This document shows, piece after piece, positions 9,743-18,845 of a stretch of DNA of 64,000 bases. The notes under the pieces are model-generated. The model was given only the letters and a program-made list of their open reading frames with translations. It was not told the origin of the DNA and did no database searches. The position numbers were made by a program, and so were the translations under genes. The stretch comes from Flavobacteriaceae bacterium UBA3339 (GTDB taxonomy: Bacteria; Bacteroidota; Bacteroidia; Flavobacteriales; Flavobacteriaceae): NCBI GenBank assembly GCA_002360925.1, contig DERN01000013.1, positions 1 through 64,000 of the forward strand. Reading direction: 5' to 3'. Numbering within the stretch: position 1 is the stretch's first letter; every line of letters begins with the position of its first letter.

Positions 9743-11145
9743 TATAAATCGTCTTCTAATTCTTCTATTTCAGTAAGCTCGTCGAGTTGTTTTTTTGGCG
9801 CAATTCCATACTTTAATAATTGATTGGTTTGCGATAAAACGTTTCCTCTTCCTTCCTTTAATTGATTTTGAGCTTTCATAAAAGAATCTTGTGCTTGTTG
9901 CAATTGCTTTCCAACTTGTTCAAAACTCTTTACAAACAACACGATTTTATCATAAACTTTTTCGGCTTGTTTAACAATTTTTTGAGCCGATTTATCTTGT
10001 TTATCACGATTCCATAAATCAACTATTAGTTTTAAACAAGCAATTAAATTCGTCGGACTAATTAATAAAATTCGTTTTTGATACGCATTATTCCACAAAT
10101 CAGGATCTTGTTGAATGGCTAATAAATACGCAGGTTCAATAGGAATAAACAACATTGTAAAATCTAATCCATTTACTAATTGATGATAATCTTTCGAACT
10201 TAAATCATCGATATGCGAACGAATCGCTTTTAAATGTTCGTTTACAAAAAGCTGTTGTTCTTCTTTCAAATCTGCATTGCAATATGCTTCGTAAGCATTT
10301 AACGAAACCTTAGAATCTATAACGATGGAACGATTTCCGGGCAAATCGACAATAATATCGGGTCGAACATTTTTTCCTTCGTTATTTACTAAATTATTCT
10401 GAACTCGATATTCGCGATCTTTTAACAAACCTGATTTTTGCAGAATACTTTCTAAAATCATTTCGCCCCAATCGCCTTGTTTTTTGTGATTCGTTTTTAA
10501 CGCATTCACCAAGTTGTTTGCTTCGGTACTAATTTTATTGGTTTGCGACATTAATTCTTTAATACGTTCGTCTAACGAAAAACGTAATTTCGATTCTTTA
10601 TCATAAGTTTCTTCGACTTGTTTTTTAAAATTGAAAATATTTTCGTTCAGCGGTTGCAAAATCGCTTCCATATTTTTCTTGTTTGAAATTGTAAACTTAT
10701 CCGATTTTTCTTCTAAAAGTTTTTGAGCAATTGTTTCGAATTCTAAAAGAGACTTTTTGTGTAATTCATCACGCTCTTTTTTATAATTTTCAAGAAGATT
10801 ATTTAAAGTAGAATTTTGCGAAACGAGATCCATTTTCTCCAAAATCAACTCATCGTATTTCAACTTTTCTGTTTGAATGATTTCTTTTAAATTTAAAACT
10901 TCTTGCTTCAGAAAATCAGATTGAGATTCATTAACCTTATTTTGTCCGAACCATTTTTGAACTTCGTTTTGTAATTCTTTATTTTGAATCAGTTCTTTAT
11001 TTAATTGATTTTGCAATTGAATAGACAGTTCTTGAAAATGTCTTTTTTCTGTACTAATATTTCGATTTTTTAATATAAAAATCAAACTTGCAAGTAAGAT
11101 TCCAATTAAAAAACCAATCAATAAAAAAACAATAGTTAATTCCAT
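9742..11145 (-). CDS. rmuC: RmuC-family protein (DNA recombination protein RmuC)
   Basis: Predicted membrane-anchored coiled-coil protein with a restriction-endonuclease-like RmuC domain; the family limits rearrangements at inverted repeats. An N-terminal helix (about residues 3-22) is followed by about 150 residues of coiled coil. The RmuC domain (about 220-420) contains 'NNEGKNVRPDIIVDLPGNR', 'VIDSKVSLNAYEAY' and 'LLISPTNLIACLKLI'. The longest reading starts with TTG at 11163, inside a -7 element (TAAATTTG, minus strand, 11161-11168). The ATG at 11145 leaves a normal leader and starts directly before the membrane helix, so I use it. Confidence 0.88.
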   Translation of the reverse strand: MELTIVFLLIGFLIGILLASLIFILKNRNISTEKRHFQELSIQLQNQLNKELIQNKELQNEVQKWFGQNKVNESQSDFLKQEVLNLKEIIQTEKLKYDELILEKMDLVSQNSTLNNLLENYKKERDELHKKSLLEFETIAQKLLEEKSDKFTISNKKNMEAILQPLNENIFNFKKQVEETYDKESKLRFSLDERIKELMSQTNKISTEANNLVNALKTNHKKQGDWGEMILESILQKSGLLKDREYRVQNNLVNNEGKNVRPDIIVDLPGNRSIVIDSKVSLNAYEAYCNADLKEEQQLFVNEHLKAIRSHIDDLSSKDYHQLVNGLDFTMLFIPIEPAYLLAIQQDPDLWNNAYQKRILLISPTNLIACLKLIVDLWNRDKQDKSAQKIVKQAEKVYDKIVLFVKSFEQVGKQLQQAQDSFMKAQNQLKEGRGNVLSQTNQLLKYGIAPKKQLDELTEIEELEDDL

Positions 11146-11210
11146 ATTTACTCTTTTTGTCAAATTTAACAGAAACTCACGACATATTATGTCATTTAAT
11201 TTTACTCATA

Positions 11211-11239
11211 AAAAAACCTTCTCTAAAAAGAGAAGGTTT
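11211..11239 (-). terminator. Terminator after the small outer-membrane protein gene
   Basis: Stem AAACCTTCTCT (11214-11224) / AGAGAAGGTTT (11229-11239) with a 4-nt loop, followed on the minus strand by a T-run. Confidence 0.85.
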
Positions 11240-11260
11240 AAATATAAATTTATTGTTTTC

Positions 11261-11758
11261 TTAGAAAATATAACGAGCTGTTACACCTCCATTAAAATAA
11301 GTTCCGTTGTAATAATCGTAAGCTTCAACCACATGAAAAGTTGGTCTGATGTCAGCAGAAAACACAAAGGGAGCATTTTTAAGTTTATATTCTACGCCAC
11401 CAGTTGGATAAATCCCTAAGTTAAATCCTGAATAATAATCATTTTTTGAAAATGAATTCGAAGCTACTAATCCACCTCCAACGAACCATTTGAACCCTTC
11501 GATTTTAGAAATAGGAAAATGATGTTGGTACGTTCCAGCCAACGAAACATTAGTCCAATCGGCATAAGGATGAGAATAAGGACGAATTCCTAAATCGAAT
11601 TCTAAAGCTCCTGGTTCTGTAATAAACGTTTTGAAAGATGCAGCAACCACATCGTAATAACCAGAACCCAATCTAAGACCAATTGAATTTTTGTAATCTT
11701 GAGCCGTAGCAAATTGCATTGCAAATAAAGCAGCAACACTTAAAATAATCTTTTGCAT
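11261..11758 (-). CDS. Small outer-membrane beta-barrel-like protein
   Basis: 165 residues with a clear Sec signal peptide (MQKIILSVAALFAMQFATAQ, cleavage about residue 19). The mature part is made of alternating Gly/aromatic beta strands ending in 'YFNGGVTARYIF', with the C-terminal aromatic residue usual for outer-membrane barrels. An OmpW/OmpA-like small barrel is likely, but the ligand or role cannot be read. It has its own -7 element and terminator. Confidence 0.7.
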   Translation of the reverse strand: MQKIILSVAALFAMQFATAQDYKNSIGLRLGSGYYDVVAASFKTFITEPGALEFDLGIRPYSHPYADWTNVSLAGTYQHHFPISKIEGFKWFVGGGLVASNSFSKNDYYSGFNLGIYPTGGVEYKLKNAPFVFSADIRPTFHVVEAYDYYNGTYFNGGVTARYIF

Positions 11759-11777
11759 AATCTATTTTTATTTTTAA

Positions 11778-11785
11778 CAAACTTA
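11778..11785 (-). promoter_or_regulatory. -7 element of the small outer-membrane protein gene
   Basis: Minus-strand TAAGTTTG, 19 bp upstream of the ATG at 11758. No convincing TTG at -33. Confidence 0.45.
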
Positions 11786-11871
11786 CGAAATATTATAGAT
11801 AGTTAAAAAGTGATGTGATAATTTAAACAATCGTTTAATTTATTTTTTTTGAATATTTTTTTCCATAAAAA

Positions 11872-11893
11872 AAAGTCTGCTTTTGCAGACTTT
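11872..11893 (-). terminator. Terminator after the P1B ATPase gene
   Basis: Stem AAAGTCTGC / GCAGACTTT with a TTTT loop; the run of A on the plus strand gives the minus-strand U-tract. Confidence 0.85.
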
Positions 11894-11902
11894 ATATTCA
11901 TT

Positions 11903-13885
11903 TTAAAACTTCATTTTCTGTATTCGTATTGCGTTTAATATCGCAAGTAAAGCAACTCCTACATCCGCAAAAACTGCTTCCCACATAGTTGCAATTCCAC
12001 CTGCACCAAGCGCTAAAACAATTCCTTTAACAACAAAAGCCAATGTAATATTTTGCCAAACTATTTTTTTTGTTTGTTTTCCAATATTAATCGCTAATGG
12101 AATTTTACTTGGTTTATCGTCTTGAATTACAATATCGGCTGTTTCAATCGTTGCATCACTTCCTAAACCGCCCATTGCAATTCCCACGTCGCTTAAAGCC
12201 ACAACTGGCGCATCGTTTACGCCATCGCCAACAAAAGCAACACTTTCATTTCGAGCCTTAATTTCTTTTACTTTATTCACTTTATCTTCCGGAAGTAAAT
12301 CTCCAAAAGCCTGATCGATTCCTAATTCTTTGGCAACAAAATCTACAACAGTCGATTTATCTCCGCTTAACATTGTTGTCTTAACTCCTAATTGATGAAG
12401 TTTGTCAATTGTTTGTTGTGCGTCTTGTTTAATACTGTCGGCAATTGTAATGTATCCAGCAAACTTTTCGTCAAAAGCAATGGCAATAACTGTATAAACA
12501 ATGTTTTTTGGATCGATATCATACGAAATATTGAATTTGTCGAGTAATTTGAAATTTCCTACTAATAACTCTTTTCCGTTTATCGAAGCTTTTAAACCAT
12601 GTCCGGCTATTTCTTCCGTATTTTCTAACTGAATTGAATGATCGATTTCGCCAACAAATTCATGAATTGCGGTTGCCACAGGATGCGAACTTAAACTTTC
12701 GATTACATTAACCATTTTCAATAATTCGTCTTTATCAAAATCAGGTTTAATGCGAACTTCCTGAACTTTAAAAACTCCTTCAGTCATTGTTCCGGTTTTA
12801 TCCATTACCACATTCTGAATTTCGGCAATCTTATCTAAGAAATTACTTCCTTTAAATAAAATTCCGTTACGGCTTGCAGCTCCAATTCCACCAAAATATC
12901 CCAAAGGAATTGAGATTACCAAAGCACAAGGACAAGAAATCACCAAAAAAATCAAGGCGCGATACAACCATGTTTTAAAAATATAATCTTCGACAAATAA
13001 ATAAGGAACCAAACAAATCGCAATTGCCAAGAAAACAACAATTGGCGTGTAAATTCGAGCAAATTTTCGAATAAATAATTCGGTTGGTGCTTTTTGAGAA
13101 GTCGCATTTTGAACTAGTTCTAAAATTTTACTCAATTTACTATCTTCATATTCTGTCGTTACTTTTACTTGCGCAACCGTATTTAAATTGATCATTCCTG
13201 CCAAAACCACTTCGCCTTTTCGCTTAGTATCCGGTTTACTTTCGCCAGTAAGAGCCGATGTATTGAAAGAAGCATTTTCTGAAAACAATTCTCCGTCTAA
13301 ACCTAATTTTTCTCCGGGTTTTAACTGAATAATACTTCCAACTTCAACATGCTCTGCTTTTACAACTTTTGGCTGATTATCTTCTAAAATAGTAACTTCA
13401 TCAGGACGTTGATCGATTAATGCTTTTATGTTTCCTTTAGCGCGCGAAACCGCTAAATCCTGAAAAGTTTCTCCAACAGAATAAAATAACATAACAGCAA
13501 CTCCTTCTGGATATTCGCCAATTGCGAATGCTCCGATTGTAGCGATACTCATTAAAAAGAATTCGGAAAAAACGTCTTTTTTTAAGATGCTTTCCCAAGC
13601 TTCTTTCAAAACCGGAAAACCAACCGGAATGTAAGCTAAAGCGTACCAAATAATTCGTATCCAACCTGAAAACCATTCAGGTTTTACTAAGAAATCAAAT
13701 CCTAAACCGATCATTAAAACAATAAACGAAATAATGGAAGGAAAGAACATTTTTAAGATTCCTTCTTTCGTTGTCGGTGCTTCGCCATGATTATGTCCAT
13801 CGTGTTCGGAATGAATTTCGTTAGATGAAGTATTTTTTTCTTGAGCTGATGTGATTTCTTCTGTACTGCAACAATGTTTTGACAT
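11903..13885 (-). CDS. P1B-type heavy-metal-translocating ATPase (Zn/Cd/Co type)
   Basis: Inner-membrane ATPase that exports divalent transition metals. The transmembrane metal motif CPC (about 318-320), actuator TGES (213-216), phosphorylation site DKTGT (362-366) and a late 'GDGVNDAP' hinge are all present. The last helix has the Asp of Zn-type pumps (FADVGVALL). It lacks a folded N-terminal HMA domain. Instead the first 35 residues carry a Cys pair (HCCST) and a His-rich stretch (HSEHDGHNHG), a likely metal-binding tail. No metalloregulator gene sits beside it. Confidence 0.9.
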   Translation of the reverse strand: MSKHCCSTEEITSAQEKNTSSNEIHSEHDGHNHGEAPTTKEGILKMFFPSIISFIVLMIGLGFDFLVKPEWFSGWIRIIWYALAYIPVGFPVLKEAWESILKKDVFSEFFLMSIATIGAFAIGEYPEGVAVMLFYSVGETFQDLAVSRAKGNIKALIDQRPDEVTILEDNQPKVVKAEHVEVGSIIQLKPGEKLGLDGELFSENASFNTSALTGESKPDTKRKGEVVLAGMINLNTVAQVKVTTEYEDSKLSKILELVQNATSQKAPTELFIRKFARIYTPIVVFLAIAICLVPYLFVEDYIFKTWLYRALIFLVISCPCALVISIPLGYFGGIGAASRNGILFKGSNFLDKIAEIQNVVMDKTGTMTEGVFKVQEVRIKPDFDKDELLKMVNVIESLSSHPVATAIHEFVGEIDHSIQLENTEEIAGHGLKASINGKELLVGNFKLLDKFNISYDIDPKNIVYTVIAIAFDEKFAGYITIADSIKQDAQQTIDKLHQLGVKTTMLSGDKSTVVDFVAKELGIDQAFGDLLPEDKVNKVKEIKARNESVAFVGDGVNDAPVVALSDVGIAMGGLGSDATIETADIVIQDDKPSKIPLAINIGKQTKKIVWQNITLAFVVKGIVLALGAGGIATMWEAVFADVGVALLAILNAIRIQKMKF

Positions 13886-14083
13886 ATATTAAGACTGTTT
13901 ATCGCAATTAAACTTCTTTTTCTAAATGTTATTCATGAAGTTTATCTAAAAACAATTAAATATTTTATCTGAATAACCTTTCTGCAAATTACGAAATTCT
14001 TCTGTAGGAATAGGTATTTCGTACAACATTATTTATAATTGATTTAAATAGTAAGAAAGAGTATCCTATTAAATTGAACAAAT

Positions 14084-14122
14084 AAAAAAACCTTCTAGAA
14101 TTAATATCTAAAAGGTTCTGTT
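14084..14122 (-). terminator. Terminator after the DKD lipoprotein gene
   Basis: Imperfect stem AACCTT-c-TAGA / TCTA-a-AAGGTT with a 7-nt loop and a minus-strand U-tract. Confidence 0.6.
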
Positions 14123-14126
14123 TTTC

Positions 14127-14636
14127 TTATTCAAAACTATATTCTTTATACTCCACTTCGTCTGTTTTTAACAAATAAACAACCTGCCCATTGCTTTGCA
14201 TAATTAAAGTGTCTTTTGTTTCTCCGAATCGATAAGGAAGTTGAAATTCCTGATAATAATCAAAATATTTATTTCCATATTCATCTTGATGTAATGACCT
14301 TATAAACTTGTCATCATTATACCAATAAAGTCTTTCTCGCTTATTAAGATAATATCCTACTTCTTCATTATCTTGACTTTTATTTAGAAATCGTAAATAC
14401 ATATTATCCATAAATAAGATTTCATCTAAACCAATTCCTGCAACATTTCCATTATTTATTACAGCTTCGTCGTTAGGTTTTTCTTTATCAGATTTATAAA
14501 AACCTTTTAGTTGCCAAAATCCTTTTAAATCTTCAGACTTTGGTTTGTTTTTGTATTCCTTAATTTTGTCTTCAACTTCGTCTTTATCACAACTTACCAA
14601 CAATAAAGCCGCAACGAATAGAATTATCTTTTTCAT
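14127..14636 (-). CDS. Hypothetical lipoprotein
   Basis: A lipoprotein signal (MKKIILFVAALLLVSCDKD) puts the lipid-modified Cys at about residue 16 of the shorter form. The annotation starts at the second Met (14636) because the longer frame only adds an improbable pre-sequence. The Asp/Lys-rich region after the Cys resembles surface-export signals of Bacteroidota lipoproteins. The mature part reads like a small beta-rich 'lipocalin-like' stress or wear domain with 'LKGFWQLKGFY', but I do not recognise a family. Confidence 0.65.
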   Translation of the reverse strand: MKKIILFVAALLLVSCDKDEVEDKIKEYKNKPKSEDLKGFWQLKGFYKSDKEKPNDEAVINNGNVAGIGLDEILFMDNMYLRFLNKSQDNEEVGYYLNKRERLYWYNDDKFIRSLHQDEYGNKYFDYYQEFQLPYRFGETKDTLIMQSNGQVVYLLKTDEVEYKEYSFE

Positions 14637-14654
14637 AAATATAAGTTTAAGCAA

Positions 14655-14662
14655 CAAATATA
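14655..14662 (-). promoter_or_regulatory. -7 element of the DKD lipoprotein gene
   Basis: Minus-strand TATATTTG, 18 bp upstream of the ATG at 14636. Its position also supports the shorter start, since the longer start (14657) would overlap it. Confidence 0.5.
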
Positions 14663-14713
14663 TTCAATTATTGCGCGAAGTAAAATGGTTTGAATTTTAA
14701 AAAACAATATAAT

Positions 14714-14746
14714 AAAAAAACGCCTGAATAATTCAGGCGTTTTTTT
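14714..14746 (-). terminator. Terminator after tcdA
   Basis: Perfect stem ACGCCTGAAT / ATTCAGGCGT with A-run and T-run flanks of seven bases each. Confidence 0.88.
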
Positions 14747-15469
14747 CTATTTCTCTGTTTTTAGTAGGTGTCTAATAACCGTTTCGGCACTGTGCAGACC
14801 AAATAAACAAGGCATCCAACTGTTGGTTCCAAAAAACGATTTTTTAAAATTGGTTCCGTCAGTCATTTTTAAACTGCTTTCGTCAGGTTTTTCTAATGAA
14901 AAAACAGCTTTTACTCCACTGCTCACTCCCATTTTTCGTAAACGTTTTCGAATTACTTTTGCAAGCGGACAAACATCAGTTTTACTAATATCTTTTACAA
15001 CAACTTTACCTGCAATCATTTTTCCGCCAGCTCCCATATTCGAAATAACCTTAACTCCTTTCTTTTTTGCAGCTACAATTAAATTCAATTTTGGCGTAAT
15101 ACTATCAATACAATCTAAAACGTAATCAAAATCGTTTGTTACGATTTCATAAGCTCGTTCTGGCGATAAAAACTCCTGAATACTTGTAAGATTAAGCTCT
15201 GGATTTATATCCAATAAACGCTCAGCCATTAATTCAACTTTTGGTTTTCCAACTGTCGAATGCAACGCTGGTAACTGTCGGTTAATATTGGTAATGTCAA
15301 CGGTATCTCCGTCAACAATTGTCATGTTTCCCACTCCGGCTCTTGCAATAAACTCGGCTGCAAATGAGCCAACTCCGCCTAATCCGACAACCAAAACATT
15401 GGCGTTTTTTAAAATTTCAATTCCTTCTGGTTTAAATAATAATTCTGCTCTTTCTTGCCAAACAGCCAT
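14747..15469 (-). CDS. tcdA: tRNA threonylcarbamoyladenosine dehydratase
   Basis: E1-like (ThiF/MoeB superfamily) enzyme that cyclises t6A37 of tRNA to ct6A using ATP. The nucleotide motif GLGGVGSFAAEFIARAGVG (about 29-47) is followed by 'IVDGDTVDITNINRQ', both typical of YgdL/TcdA. 240 residues is the normal length. It is the last gene of a minus-strand run with the TatD-like and DUF1684 genes. Confidence 0.9.
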   Translation of the reverse strand: MAVWQERAELLFKPEGIEILKNANVLVVGLGGVGSFAAEFIARAGVGNMTIVDGDTVDITNINRQLPALHSTVGKPKVELMAERLLDINPELNLTSIQEFLSPERAYEIVTNDFDYVLDCIDSITPKLNLIVAAKKKGVKVISNMGAGGKMIAGKVVVKDISKTDVCPLAKVIRKRLRKMGVSSGVKAVFSLEKPDESSLKMTDGTNFKKSFFGTNSWMPCLFGLHSAETVIRHLLKTEK

Positions 15470-15517
15470 TTAATTAATGATTTGTGTAATGTTCTTCGAT
15501 CGAAAAATCGGTTCCGA

Positions 15518-16153
15518 TTACGGGTTAAAAACTCTAATATAATTTTCGGTAATTATAAATCTTACATCTTTGTTTAAGATGCTTTCGGCTTTGTTGTACA
15601 CATCAAAAATCGTTTGTTCCATTGTATCGGTTTCTAAAAAAAGTCGATCTAAAGGAACAGTTTTAAGTACTTCTCCTAAATCGGGATTTAGCAACAAATA
15701 TTTTCCAAATGATAAATAAAAACCATTATTTAAAAGACTTTGAGCTACTTGTTTGTTTTTTGAAAATCCGTGAATGATTAATGGAACCGTTAAGTTTAAT
15801 TCTTTTTTTATCTCGATTAGTTCTTGATATGCCGCAACGCAGTGCAAAACTACAGGTTTTTTATATTTTTCTGCTAAAAGTAATTGCGGAATAAATACTT
15901 TTTTTTGGATTTCGATCGAAGTTTCGATTCGTTTATCTAATCCGCATTCGCCAATTGCTTTACAGTTAGATAAATGAACGTATTTTTCAATTAATTCTAA
16001 TTGCTCTCCTAATTGATTTTCATCTAAATACCAAGGATGAATTCCGACTGAAAAAAAAGGCAAATTGCTATCTACTTCATCAGGAAATTGATTGACCAAT
16101 TCTACGATTTCTTCATTGTCCGAAAACTTATGTGTATGAATATTGTAATACAT
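15518..16153 (-). CDS. TatD-family metal-dependent hydrolase
   Basis: TIM-barrel amidohydrolase-superfamily protein, probably a DNase-like hydrolase. Metal motif HTH near residue 6, 'VGIHPWYLD' near 38, the catalytic 'AIGECGLDKR' near 71, 'VVLHCV' near 100 and the late 'ETD' near 178. At 211 residues it is shorter than E. coli TatD (about 260), as is common in Bacteroidota. It lies 3 bp after the DUF1684 gene's stop and is probably co-transcribed. Confidence 0.85.
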   Translation of the reverse strand: MYYNIHTHKFSDNEEIVELVNQFPDEVDSNLPFFSVGIHPWYLDENQLGEQLELIEKYVHLSNCKAIGECGLDKRIETSIEIQKKVFIPQLLLAEKYKKPVVLHCVAAYQELIEIKKELNLTVPLIIHGFSKNKQVAQSLLNNGFYLSFGKYLLLNPDLGEVLKTVPLDRLFLETDTMEQTIFDVYNKAESILNKDVRFIITENYIRVFNP

Positions 16154-16156
16154 TTT

Positions 16157-16744
16157 CTAATATTTTACTCCGACATCTACCGATTGATTAATCAAGTTCA
16201 CAAAAGGTGTAATTGGACATGAATATCCGTGAGAATACGCACAATACGGATGATAAGCTAAATTGAAATTTAAAGTGATTTCGGTTGCATTCTTCGGAAT
16301 TTTCAAATCGATATATCTTCCTTGTTCCGCCGTAAATTCTCCGTTTGTAAAATCTAAAAAAGGTAAAAAATAAGAATCTTCAAAACCTTCTTTTTCACTT
16401 AATGCAATATTTTGATACACTTCTAGTTGCTCTTTTTGTCCAAATAACTCGAAATGTAAAATAGCAAAACGTCTGTAATCTTGTTGTCTTTTTCCGGTTG
16501 AAGCCATTTTAAAAACAGGTTCGTTTTTTAGATATTCGATTTTAGCTTTAACAATATAATCTTCTGAAAAAGGGAAGAAATTTATTCCAATAAAATCGTT
16601 TAACTCTTCTGTATTTAAAGGAGTTGTATCTGGATTCACATAGAATTCTTTCAAGTCGTCTTGATACTTTAACACTTCATCTTTAGAATGTTGAGAAAAA
16701 GTTAAACTTGTTGATAGTAGAAAAAACATTAATAAACTTCGCAT
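16157..16744 (-). CDS. DUF1684 secreted protein
   Basis: Contains the family hallmark 'YHPYCAYSHGYSCPITP' near the C-terminus, together with the internal 'RRFAILHFELFGQ' strand region. A Sec signal peptide (MRSLLMFFLLSTSLTFSQ) is complete if translation begins at Met9 of the longest frame, so I start at 16744. Function of the family is unknown. A minus-strand TACTTTTG (16757-16764) is a reasonable -7 element. Confidence 0.85.
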   Translation of the reverse strand: MRSLLMFFLLSTSLTFSQHSKDEVLKYQDDLKEFYVNPDTTPLNTEELNDFIGINFFPFSEDYIVKAKIEYLKNEPVFKMASTGKRQQDYRRFAILHFELFGQKEQLEVYQNIALSEKEGFEDSYFLPFLDFTNGEFTAEQGRYIDLKIPKNATEITLNFNLAYHPYCAYSHGYSCPITPFVNLINQSVDVGVKY

Positions 16745-16800
16745 GTTATTTTTTTTCAAAAGTACCATTTATTTTTAATCAACTTTAAACATTTAACGAT

Positions 16801-17424
16801 ATGAAAGGATTAAAAACAATAGGCTTTTTAGTAGCTTTTTCATTAATTCATTTTGCAAATTTTGCACAAGAAAATTCTAAAACACCATTTTCGGAAAATT
16901 TTGAGACTACTTTTTCGATCGAAGTAAATGCCGACAGTTCTTTAGATGATTTAACACAAATCGAAAAAATGTTGAAAAATGATTACAATGCAACGATTGT
17001 ATTTGAAGACGTAAAAATTGTAGACAAAAAGATTATCGCTTTACGAATGAAATTACAAAATGGAAATCAATCGTTTATGAAATCCATTAGCAACTCAAAT
17101 ACGCCAATTGATTCTTTTAAAATTAACTTAAAAGAAATTGCAAAGAATCAATATTATATTTCGATTGAGGACGAAAATGCTTTAAACAGTTTTAATTTCT
17201 TTGGGAGAAATTCAGAAAACATGTTTGGAACGCAACAAATAGAAACCGATTTCTTTAAAATGAGCGATGAAATGAGTAGTCTTTTTAAAGAAATGGACGC
17301 ATCACAAAAACGTTTCCGTAATCTTTTTAATGATTTACAAACCGATACAGAAGCAAAAAAGAAAGTTATTGAAAACAACGGCGGTTCAAGTACCTCCATT
17401 ATATCAAAAGAACAAAATAAATAA
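16801..17424 (+). CDS. Secreted protein with a domain like M56 ectodomains
   Basis: Signal peptide (about residues 1-22, ending FANFAQE). Residues about 33-95 form a beta-alpha-beta-like unit: SLDDLTQIEKMLKNDYNAT, then 'IVFEDVKIVDKKIIALRMKL'. The same pattern appears in the next gene and in the ectodomain of the BlaR1-like protein at 28220. The C-terminal half is polar and Met/Asp-rich, probably flexible. It sits 35 bp before the next gene, a likely two-gene operon. Function unknown. Confidence 0.6.
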   Translation: MKGLKTIGFLVAFSLIHFANFAQENSKTPFSENFETTFSIEVNADSSLDDLTQIEKMLKNDYNATIVFEDVKIVDKKIIALRMKLQNGNQSFMKSISNSNTPIDSFKINLKEIAKNQYYISIEDENALNSFNFFGRNSENMFGTQQIETDFFKMSDEMSSLFKEMDASQKRFRNLFNDLQTDTEAKKKVIENNGGSSTSIISKEQNK

Positions 17425-17459
17425 CTATACTTTACGTTTCAATTAAAAACAAACAAATT

Positions 17460-17924
17460 ATGAAACAGTATTTTATAGTTGCATTTATTCTTTTCGGATT
17501 TTACACAAATGCCCAAAATCAAGATGGAACTTCTTTAATTGAAAAACAAAAAAAAACCAAAAAAGAAACTCGTGCCGTTATGGTAGAATTAAGTGGCTCG
17601 AATACTTATTTTTCCATTTCCGGAACTACTTCTTTAAACGATTTAAAAAATATTGAAAACAGTGCAAAAGATTTTGGAATAGAATTGACTTTTGTTAATG
17701 AAAAATTTAATCGTAACCAATTAGAATATGTAGAAATGATGATTTTCAATAACAATAAATGGGAAACTTTTACATTTGGTTCTGAAAAACTTAAAATGCT
17801 ACCTTTTATTTTAGCGCTACACAATACTTATAGTAAGAATGCAGTTTCTAAAACGCTGGTTATTAAAAACAACAAGAATAATTTGACAAATTTTAAGAAA
17901 GAAGAAATTATCGAAATTATTTAA
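17460..17924 (+). CDS. Secreted paralogue of the preceding protein
   Basis: 154 residues with a signal peptide (about 1-18, ending NAQNQ). Residues about 52-105 repeat the pattern of the neighbour: 'ISGTTSLNDLKNIENSAKD', then 'IELTFVNEKFNRNQLEYVEM'. The tail lacks the Met/Asp-rich extension. It is followed by a terminator. Role unknown; the shared unit suggests a periplasmic or exported signalling/inhibitor fold, which is inference. Confidence 0.6.
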   Translation: MKQYFIVAFILFGFYTNAQNQDGTSLIEKQKKTKKETRAVMVELSGSNTYFSISGTTSLNDLKNIENSAKDFGIELTFVNEKFNRNQLEYVEMMIFNNNKWETFTFGSEKLKMLPFILALHNTYSKNAVSKTLVIKNNKNNLTNFKKEEIIEII

Positions 17925-17929
17925 TTTAG

Positions 17930-17956
17930 AAAGACCTTTTATCTTAAAGGTCTTTT
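17930..17956 (+). terminator. Terminator after the two secreted paralogues
   Basis: Stem AAAGACCTTT / AAAGGTCTTT with a 6-nt loop and trailing T-run. Confidence 0.8.
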
Positions 17957-17978
17957 GTAATTTTATAAAAAATAGGTT

Positions 17979-18845
17979 ATGAAAAAATATCTTGTTTTAG
18001 CAGGAATTGCTTTGCTTTGTGGCTGTAATTCGAAATCGCAGGAAACAAATTTTATAGAGATTTTTAGTTTAGATAAAGATCATTCCGAAGTTTCGGGAAT
18101 GGTTTTTCATCATGAAACACAAAAATTATGGATGTTACAAGACAAAGGAAATCCTTCTGAATTATATGTTTATTCGCCCGAAGGAACTTTTGAAAGAACC
18201 ATTACATTAATCAATCAGGAAAATACCGATTGGGAAGATTTATCGCAAGATACAAACGGAAACTTGTATATTGGAAACTTTGGGAACAACAAAAATGATC
18301 GAAAAGATTTACGTATTTTAAAATTAAATTCAGATGAATTAACGAATCAATCAGCAAATGTTTCTCAAATTACAACGTTTCATTATGAAGATCAAAACGA
18401 TTTCCCTCCTAAAAAAGGAAACTTAATGTACGATTGTGAAGCTTTTGTGGCAACCAATGATGCGTTTTATCTGTTTACTAAAAATCGTTCAAAAGGATTC
18501 GACGGAACATTCTACGTTTATAAAGTTCCGAACAAAACAGGAAATTTCGAAGCTAAAAAAATAGCGACTTTAAACAGCGGAAATAAATATAGAACTTCGG
18601 CAATTACCGGAGCTTCCATCAATAAGGAAGAAAATAAAATTGCTTTAGTTACGCACAATAAAATTTTACTGATCCCTTTTAATGGAGATTCGTCTTTTAC
18701 GCAGCAAAATATTTCTACGATCGAATTAGGACACGAATCGCAAAAAGAAGCCGTCGCTTTTAAAAATGAAAAAGAAATTTACATTGCCGACGAAAACGAA
18801 AAAGGCGGAAATAACGGAAAAGTTTATATCTTGGGTTTAAATTAA
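17979..18845 (+). CDS. Lipoprotein, SdiA-regulated/beta-propeller-like
   Basis: Lipobox LLCGCNS places the lipidated Cys at about residue 16. The mature protein shows repeated propeller-like strands: 'HSEVSGMVFHHETQKLWMLQ', 'ENTDWEDLSQDTNGNLYIGN' and 'YDCEAFVATNDAFYLFTKN'. This is the pattern of SdiA-regulated or esterase-like phytase-like propellers. The stop codon overlaps the convergent gene's stop by 4 bp, with no hairpin between them. Confidence 0.65.
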   Translation: MKKYLVLAGIALLCGCNSKSQETNFIEIFSLDKDHSEVSGMVFHHETQKLWMLQDKGNPSELYVYSPEGTFERTITLINQENTDWEDLSQDTNGNLYIGNFGNNKNDRKDLRILKLNSDELTNQSANVSQITTFHYEDQNDFPPKKGNLMYDCEAFVATNDAFYLFTKNRSKGFDGTFYVYKVPNKTGNFEAKKIATLNSGNKYRTSAITGASINKEENKIALVTHNKILLIPFNGDSSFTQQNISTIELGHESQKEAVAFKNEKEIYIADENEKGGNNGKVYILGLN

